Below are positions 53,839 to 62,800 of a DNA stretch of 64,000 nt, in pieces (the stretch's first letter is position 1; every line of letters starts with the position of its first letter). Below the pieces are notes generated by a model. That model was given only the letters and a program-made list of their open reading frames with translations. It was not told where the DNA came from and did no database searches. Made by a program: the position numbers and the translations under genes. The DNA lies in the NCBI RefSeq assembly GCF_900113925.1, contig NZ_FORD01000010.1, positions 1 to 64,000 of the forward strand, given 5' to 3'. Source of the DNA: Nitrosomonas sp. Nm34. Its GTDB lineage: Bacteria > Pseudomonadota > Gammaproteobacteria > Burkholderiales > Nitrosomonadaceae.

Positions 53839-53844
53839 TTAGAA

Positions 53845-56800
53845 TTGAATAAACAAGATATTGCCGAACGGTTTTCCACACTTTCCTCTGAAAAACAAAA
53901 AGTATTTCTCAGTACATTGAAGGAACGAGGCATCGATTTTTCTCTTCTGCCTATCGTTACACAGCCAAGTAAAAAACGCCATATTCTTTCCTATGCACAG
54001 CAGCGGCACTGGTTTTTATGGCAATTGGATCCCCATAGTACGGCCTATCATTTAGGCGGGATACTGCAGCTGCAGGGTAAGCTGGATCGCCAAGCACTGG
54101 AAGCCAGCTTTCAAGTGCTGGTTGCGCGGCATGAATCGCTGCGCACGGTGTTTCGTGCCAGTGCGCAAGGCTTGCCTGAGCAGGTGATTCGAGCAGAAAA
54201 TGACTTTAAACTGACAGTGACCGATTTAAGCGATTTCCCGTCTGAGCAGCGGACCACACGAGCGCGGGCAGAGGCGATCCGCATCCATACTACACCGTTT
54301 GATCTTACGCAGGGTCCGCTTTTGCGTGTGGCCCTGATCCGGCTTGAACCGGAAGCGCACTATCTGGTGGTAGCGATGCATCACATCATTTCGGATGCCT
54401 GGTCCAACCGTCTCATTATCGATGAATTCGCTGCCTGCTACCGTGCTCATCGCGAGGGACAATCAGCTGTGCTGCCAGCGCTTTCCATTCAATATGCCGA
54501 TTATGCACTCTGGCAGCGTAATTTTCTGCAAGCAGGCGAGAAAGAACGACAATTGGCTTACTGGCGTAACCAGTTAGGCGAAACTCACCCTGTATTGTCA
54601 TTGCCAACCGATCACCCGCGCTTATCCATCGGAAACTACCGGGCTGCCCAGCATGATTTCGCGCTGCCTGCTCCACTGATGACACGTTTACAACAGAGAC
54701 TGCAAGCACAAGGGTCCACGTTGTTTATGGGTTTGCTGACAGGCTTTCAGGCATTGTTATATCGCTATACCGGGCAAAGCGACATACGCGTAGGGGTGCC
54801 GATCGCCAATCGTCACCGGGTAGAAACCGAAAACCTGGTCGGTTGTCTGGTGAATACCCAGGTATTGCGCAGCCAACTCGACGGACGTATGCCACTGAAC
54901 AAGATACTCGAGCAAACCCGTGAAGCTGCGCTGGGTGCACAAATCCATCAGGACTTGCCTTTTGAGCAACTGGTCGAAACGCTCCAGCCTGAGCGCAGTT
55001 TGCACCAGCATCCACTCTTTCAGGTGATGTTCAATCATTTGCGCGAAGATTATCGCGCGCTGGAGCAGCTGCCGGGATTGACTGTCGAGGAAATTGAACT
55101 CGGGGGACGGGGTGCACAGTTTGAATTGACGCTGGACACGTTGGAACGAGCGGATGGTCAATTCAGTGCGCGCTTCACCTATGCAGCCGAACTGTTTGAA
55201 GCCGAAACCATTGCACGGCTCGGTGAGCATTATCTGCGTCTGCTGGAACAGCTGGCGGAACAGCCTGCGCAGTGTCTGGGCGATGTAACCTTATTGAGCG
55301 AAGCAGAGCAGGACCAGCTCAAGACATGGGGAGTTAACGAGAAACGTTTTACCTCGGTCGAACTCGTCCACCGCCTGATTGAACGCCAGGTAAGAGAACG
55401 TCCGGAGGCTACTGCGCTGATTTTTGGCGATATTGAACTGAGCTATGCGGAGCTGAACCGCCGCGCAAACCGGTTGGCGCATCACTTGATCGCGCTGGGC
55501 ATCAAACCGGAAAGCCGGGTGGGGATTGCGGTGGAGCGCTCGATCGACATGATTGTGGGACTGCTCGCCACCCTCAAGGCGGGGGGAGCGTATGTGCCGC
55601 TTGATCCGGCTTATCCGCGCGAACGGTTGCACCACATGGTGAGAGACAGCGCCATCGAACTGTTGCTGACACAAAGTCCTGTCAAGGACAGCATACCTGA
55701 GCCTTTATTCGGTAACGTGCTGGTACTGGACAGGTTGGATTTGACTGATTTGCCCGAGGATAATCCTGTTGTTACCCTGCACGGAGAACATCTGGCCTAT
55801 ATCATCTATACCTCCGGTTCTACTGGTAAACCTAAAGGAGTGGCTGTTGCACATGGACCGCTAGCAATGCACGTGCAAGCCATCGGTGAGTTGTATGGCA
55901 TGACACCAGACGATCGTGAGCTTCAGTTTGCCTCAATCAATTTTGACGGTGCCCATGAACGCTGGTTGGTGCCTTTAGCCTTTGGTGCTGCGCTAATGCC
56001 ACGTGACCAGGAAATATGGTCGGCAGACCGGACTGCCACTGAGATTGCCAAGCATCAAATTACCATTGCCTGCTTTACTCCAAGCTATCTGCAGCAGCTG
56101 GCTGAATTTACCGGCAGTGCAGGCCGGAATTTACCCATCCGCTCCTACACCGTAGGCGGCGAAGCCATGAGCCGCAGCAGCTACGATTTCGTTCAGGCAA
56201 CGTTACAACCCCCGCGTATCATCAATGGCTACGGTCCTACCGAGACAGTCATTACACCGCTCATTTTCAAAGCGAATTCTGCAACCCGCTTCAATTCGAG
56301 TTACTTGCCGATTGGTTCACCCGTAGGTGACCGGACTGCCTATATTCTCGATGCAGGAATGAATCAGGTGCCTCGTGGAGTGACTGGTGAGCTTTATCTT
56401 GGAGGAATGGGACTCGCACGTGGCTATCTCAACAAACCTGGATTGACAGTGGAGCGATTTGTTGCTGATCCATTTGAAGCACAGGGAAGCCGACTCTACC
56501 GAACGGGCGATCTGGCAAGATGGCGCTCGGATGGGCAAATTGAATATCTGGGGCGAGTGGATCATCAGGTCAAGGTAAGAGGTTTCCGCATCGAATTAGG
56601 CGAAATTGAAGCACAACTGCTGGCACAGCCCGATGTGAGAGAAGCCGTGGTGGGAGCCAGGGAAGGGCCGAGCGGCATGCGACTGATCGCGTATGTCTCG
56701 CTGCAGACAGGCAGTGTGGTGACCACTAGCGAATTGCGTGAAGCGCTCGCGCAAACCCTGCCTGATTACATGCTGCCCTCAGCGATCGTGGTGCTGGACG

Positions 56801-59800
56801 GTCTCCCCCTGAATGCGAACGGTAAAGTGGACCGCAAGCGCTTGCCCGAACCGGAATTTGTCAGCGAAGGCGCATATGCCGCACCCGAAGGGAAAGTAGA
56901 GGAAGTGCTTGCCAGGATCTGGTCGGAAGTATTGAGCCTTGGCCGGGTAGGGCGCAACGATAATTTCTTCGAACTGGGAGGCGATTCGATTCTCAGTCTG
57001 CAGATTGTGACTAAAGCGCGCCAGGCAGGCTGGAAAATCACGCCACGGCAATTATTTGAACGGCAAACGATCGCCGCACTGGCGGTTTTAGCCAAGCCTG
57101 TGGAACAAGGCATGAAAACCGGCTTTACCAACGAGGTCGGATTTGATGCAGCCGCCCCTGTCTCACTGTTGCCGATTCAGCTTGATTTTTTTGAACAATC
57201 CATACCTGCACAGCATCACTGGAATCAGGCCGTATTGCTGAAAAGCCACCAGCGGTTGCAAACCGAGTGGCTCGATCAGGCATTGCAAGCGGTTGTACAA
57301 CATCATCGGGCGCTTCGCTTTAGTTATGCCACACAAGCCAATGGTCAATGGCTGCAGCGTGCCACTGATTCGGTTGCACAGAATCTGCTGTGGATACGTT
57401 ACGCGGCAGATAGCGAGCAATTCATGGCGCTGTGCCATGAAGCACAGCGCAGCTTGCATCTGCATGAAGGACCCCTTCTGCGCGCTGTGCTGATCGACAT
57501 GGCTGACGATACGCAGCGTTTGTTATTAATTGCTCATCATCTGGTGATTGACGGGGTTTCGTGGCGGATTCTGCTGGAAGATCTCGAAACCGCTTATGAT
57601 CAGGCAATGCGCAGTGAAACCATCGTCTTGCCTGAGGCGACGACCGATTATGCCATCTGGTCCCAACAGCTGCAGCATTTCCCCGCGACGCATGCTGCCG
57701 AGTTCGCTTATTGGCAGAATCTGACAGATATTCCTGTTGCGCTTGCTCGTGATTACCCAGAAGGCTCAAATACCATGCTGCACATTAATCGTGTGACCAT
57801 GAAACTCGATCAAGCGAATACGCAGGCTCTGCTCAAAGATGCACCAGCAGCGTATCGTACGCAAGTGAACGATCTGCTGCTTACCGCCCTGGGTAGCGCG
57901 CTATGCCAATGGAGTGAGCATGAAAAAATTTTGATCGATGTGGAAGGTCATGGACGCGAAGATCTGTATTCTGATATTGATCTATCCCGCACGATAGGCT
58001 GGTTTACCTCCCTGTTTCCAGTGGTACTTGATCCTACAGGCGATTTAGCTACACGGCTCAAACGTATCAAAGAATGTTTGCGCCAAGTGCCGCACAAAGG
58101 ATTGGGCTATGGCCTGTTCAAATACTATGGAACGGAAGCGCAGCAACGAGTCCTGAGCAAATTGCCTCAAGCGCAAGTCGTATTCAACTATCTCGGGCAA
58201 TTCGATACCAGTTTTGAATCGGATAGTCTCTGGCAATTGGCCAGTGAGTCTAGCGGTGACACAATGGATCGGGATGCGCTGCAACCACATGATTTATCGA
58301 TCAATAGCCATATTTATCAAGGTCAACTCTGCCTGGAAGTAAGCTACAGTAAAGCGCGTTATACGCGAGTGAACATTGAAGCGTTTATTCGTATTTTCCT
58401 GGTCGAGCTTGAATCTGTGATCGCCCATTGCACACAAGGCATTCGTGCAGTTACCCCTTCTGATTTCCCCTTGACTTGGATCACCCAGGATGAATTGGAT
58501 CACCTACCCATTTCTATCGATCAGCTTGAGGATCTTTATCCGCTTTCTCCGATGCAGACAGGGATGCTGTTTCATAGTGTCTTCGATACCGGGGGCGGTG
58601 CTTATCTCAATCAACTCAGAGCGGACATTAGACACCTGTCGGTAGAACGATTCAGAAGCGCCTGGCAGGCGGCGATTGACCGGCATGAAATATTGCGTAC
58701 CGGTTTCCTGCAGGAAGGCAATACTCCTTTACAGTGGGTCGCTAAAACAGCTGAGCTTCCTTTTGTCATCATCGATTGGCGAGATCGCACTATGTCTTCT
58801 GCGGCGGTCTTGGAGCAGGCGCTCGATGACCTTGCGCAATCGGAACATGCGCAGGGCTTCAATCTGAAGAAGCCGCCGCTGCTGCGTATTGCTGTGGTCA
58901 GCCTGGCTGATGATCGCTATCACGTCATTATGACAATTCATCATTTGTTAGTGGATGGGTGGAGTACTTCGCAATTGCTAGGTGAAGTATTGCGGCAGTA
59001 TGGCGGCGCGTTCCCTTCCTCACCACGCGCCCGTTACCGGGATTTCATCGCATGGTTGCAAGGGCAGGAGCGAAAAACCGCAGAAAATTACTGGCAGGCG
59101 TGGTTAAGTCAATTCAACGAGCCTACCAAGCTGGCTGGATCCATTGCCTCTCCATCAGTCAATGAAGGTTACCAGCACACGGCCTGTCCACTCGATCATG
59201 AGTTTACCGAAGCGCTGATTCATTTTTCCCGGCAGGAGCGAGTTACGGTCAATACTCTCGTGCAGGCAGCCTGGGCCTTATTGCTCGGTCATTACACCAG
59301 CCAGCGTATGGTGACTTTTGGCGTGACTGTCGCCGGTCGACCGACCGATTTGCCCGAATCGGATCAGATGCTAGGTCTGTTCATCAATACCTTGCCCGTG
59401 AAGGTTGAACTCAAACCAGAACTTGCCGTGAGGGAATGGCTGCGTGCCCTACAAGCGCAGAATCTGGCTTCACGGGAACATGAACACACCCCACTATACG
59501 AAATCCAGCGCTGGGCAGGTCAGCAGGAATTATTTGACAGTATTCTGGTATTTGAGAATTATCCGCTCGATGAAGCGTTCAAACATGATACCCCCGGTGG
59601 GCTTGTGATCACAAACGCGCAGGGGCGCGAGGAAACGAATTACCCCATGACTGTTTCAGTCATTGAAAGTCATGGTTTTACTCTGCAGTACAGTTACGAC
59701 TGCAAATATTTTTCCGAAGCGACGGTCAATGGCATCGCGCTGCAAGTTGAGAAATTGCTGCATGAAATTATGCAAAGCGCTGCCAGGCGGTTAGGCGATC

Positions 59801-62800
59801 TGGCTTTTTTGAGTAAAGCGCAGCAGGTTCAACTCAAGGCGTGGGGAATCAACGAACAGCGATTTACATCGGTCGAGCCCGTCCACCATCTTTTCGAACA
59901 GCAAGCTTTGATGCGTCCGGAAGCAACTGCGCTGATTTTTGGCGATACTGAATACAGTTATGCGGAATTGAACCGTCGCGCGAACCGGTTGGCGCATCGG
60001 CTGATCACATTGGGCATTCGACCTGAAAGCAGGGTCGGAATTGCGGTTGAGCGTTCGATCGACATGATCGTGGGAGTGCTGGCGATTCTTAAAGCAGGGG
60101 GAGTGTATGTGCCGCTCGATCCGGATTATCCACGGGAGCGACTGCACCATATGGTCGCAGATAGCACTATTGAGCTGCTGCTGACCCAAAGTATTCTTCG
60201 AGTACAGATTCCTGGACCGATTTCAGGTCATGTGCTGGAACTGGATAAATTGGATTTAATCTATTCCCCCGAGGATAATCCAACTGTTACCCTGCATGGT
60301 GAGCACTTGGCTTATATCATCTATACTTCAGGTTCTACCGGCCAACCCAAAGGGGTAGCTGTTGCGCATCATGCTCTTGTTGAACATGCACTGATCGCCG
60401 TTGAGTTCTTTAAGCTAAGCAGTCGTGATCGTATGCTGCAATTTTCCACTATCAATTTCGATGGTTTTATCGAACAGCTTTTTCCACCACTATGTGTTGG
60501 TGCTACGATCGTGTTACGCGGCTCCGCACTTTGGGACAGTGAAACGTTCTACCACGAATTGATCGATAAACGGATAACGATTGCCGATTTAACCACTGCA
60601 TACTGGTTCTTGCTCGTGCAAGACTTTGCCAAAGAAGGGCCACGGGATTTTGGTGTATTGCGACAAGTGCATGCAGGCGGTGAAGCGATGTCCCCGGAAG
60701 GCATCAAGGCTTGGCGGCAAGCTGGTTTGGAGGGAATAACTTTACTGAACACTTATGGACCCACCGAAGCAATCGTGACAGCAACCATTGCTGATTGTGG
60801 CAGAAGCACAGGAGGGACACAGGACTACGATCAGGAGCCGGTGGTCACCATTGGCAAACCGCTGCCTGCACGTCATATTTATCTGCTCGATGCCAATCTG
60901 ATACCCGTTTTGCCTGGCGTAGCGGGAGAGTTGTATATCGGAGGAGACTTGCTCGCGCGTGGCTATCTCAACAGAGCTGGATTGACAGCCGAGAGGTTTG
61001 TGGCTGATCCATTCGGCGAGCAGGGAGGAAGGATCTATCGCACAGGCGATCTGGCGAGATGGCACCCGGATGGACAAATCGAATACTTGGGGCGGGTGGA
61101 TCATCAGATCAAAATCAGAGGTTTTCGTATCGAATTAGGTGAAATCGAAACACGATTGCTGCATCAGCCGGCTGTGAGGGAAGCGGTGGTAGTCGCCAAG
61201 GATGGGCCAAACGGCACGCGGCTGGCAGCCTATGTTTCATTACATGCAGGCAGCACATTGACAACGGAAGCATTGCGCGAGGCGCTTGCGCAAACCCTGC
61301 CTGATTACATGCTGCCCTCGGCAATTGTCGTGCTGGAAAATCTCCCGTTGAATGCAAACGGTAAAGTGGATCGCAAACGCTTGCCTGAACCGGAACTTGT
61401 CAGCGATAAGCAATACGCAGCGCCCGAAGGAGAAGTAGAAAAAACCTTGGCGGCAATCTGGGCCGAAGGATTAGGTCTTGGACGGGTAGGACGCAACGAT
61501 AATTTCTTCGAATTAGGGGGAGATTCCATACTTAGTTTGCAGATTGTGACCCAAGCGCGACGCGCAGGCTGGAAAATCACACCACGCCAATTGTTTGAAC
61601 GGCAAACAATCGCTGCACTCGCACCAGTCGCTGAGCCCCTGTCAGAGTCTATGGGAGAAACGCCTTCATTGATACCTCTATTTGAGCGTGCGCGTCTAGA
61701 AGATTACCTCGATGAAAGTCTCTTGGCAACATTACCTTTTAGCAACGATGATGTCGAGGATATCTACCCACTGTCGCCGACACAGGAAGGAATGCTATTT
61801 CATACCCTGGAGGCACCTGGTACTGGATTGTATGTGAATCAGATTAGCGTCGAAGTCGAGGGCCTCGATACTCCGCGACTGGCGCAAGCTTGGCAGGCTA
61901 TGATTGCCCGTCATCCCGTACTGCGCACGGGGTTTTTATGGCAGACGGGATTGGCACGCCCTTTACAGATTGTCTTCAAGCAAAGCGAGGCTCCAGTAAT
62001 CCATTTGGATTGGCGGGATAAGGATAACCTAGAAGAATGCCTTATTGCCTATGCTGATCAGGAGCTGAAGCGGGAATTCGATTTTCTTCATCCTCCCTTA
62101 GCGCGCTTGTGCTTGATTCGGTTAGACGATAACCGTTATCAGTTGATCTGGACCAAACACCATATCTTGGTGGATGGTTGGGGCGATTCTATACTGATCA
62201 GCGATTGGCTGCGTTGCTATAACGGAGAAATATTACCTCCGGCAGGGCCAGGTTATGGCGTTTATGTACGCTGGTTGGCCAAGCAGACCAGTCAGGCAAC
62301 CCAGCATTTCTGGCAAACTGAACTCAGTAACATTGAAGGACCGACGTTGTTAGCAGAATCGGTCGCGAAGGCAGTAAAGAATCAGAGCCGATCTGGTTTT
62401 GCCCAGGTTTATACACGCTTAAGCCCAGAAGAAACCCGTCGTTTGCAAGCTTTTGTGCAGCAAGCGCATGTAACCTTAAATACCTTTGTCCAGGCAGCCT
62501 GGGCGCTGTTATTGCAACGTTATACCGGAAAAGAGACCGTCATCTTCGGGGCAACTGTAGCCGGGCGTCCGCCCAGCCTGCCGCAAGCAGACGAGATTCT
62601 AGGCTTGTTCATTAATATGATCCCGGTCCCGGTAGCGCGCCGCAGCGAATTGACGGTAAATGAATATTTACAGTCGTTGCAGCAAACAAATGCCCGATTA
62701 CGCGATTATGAACATAGTGCACTTGCGGATGTTCAGCGCTGGGCGGGTTTTCCTGGGCAACCGTTGTTTGACAGCATTGTCGTTTTTGAAAACTATCCGA

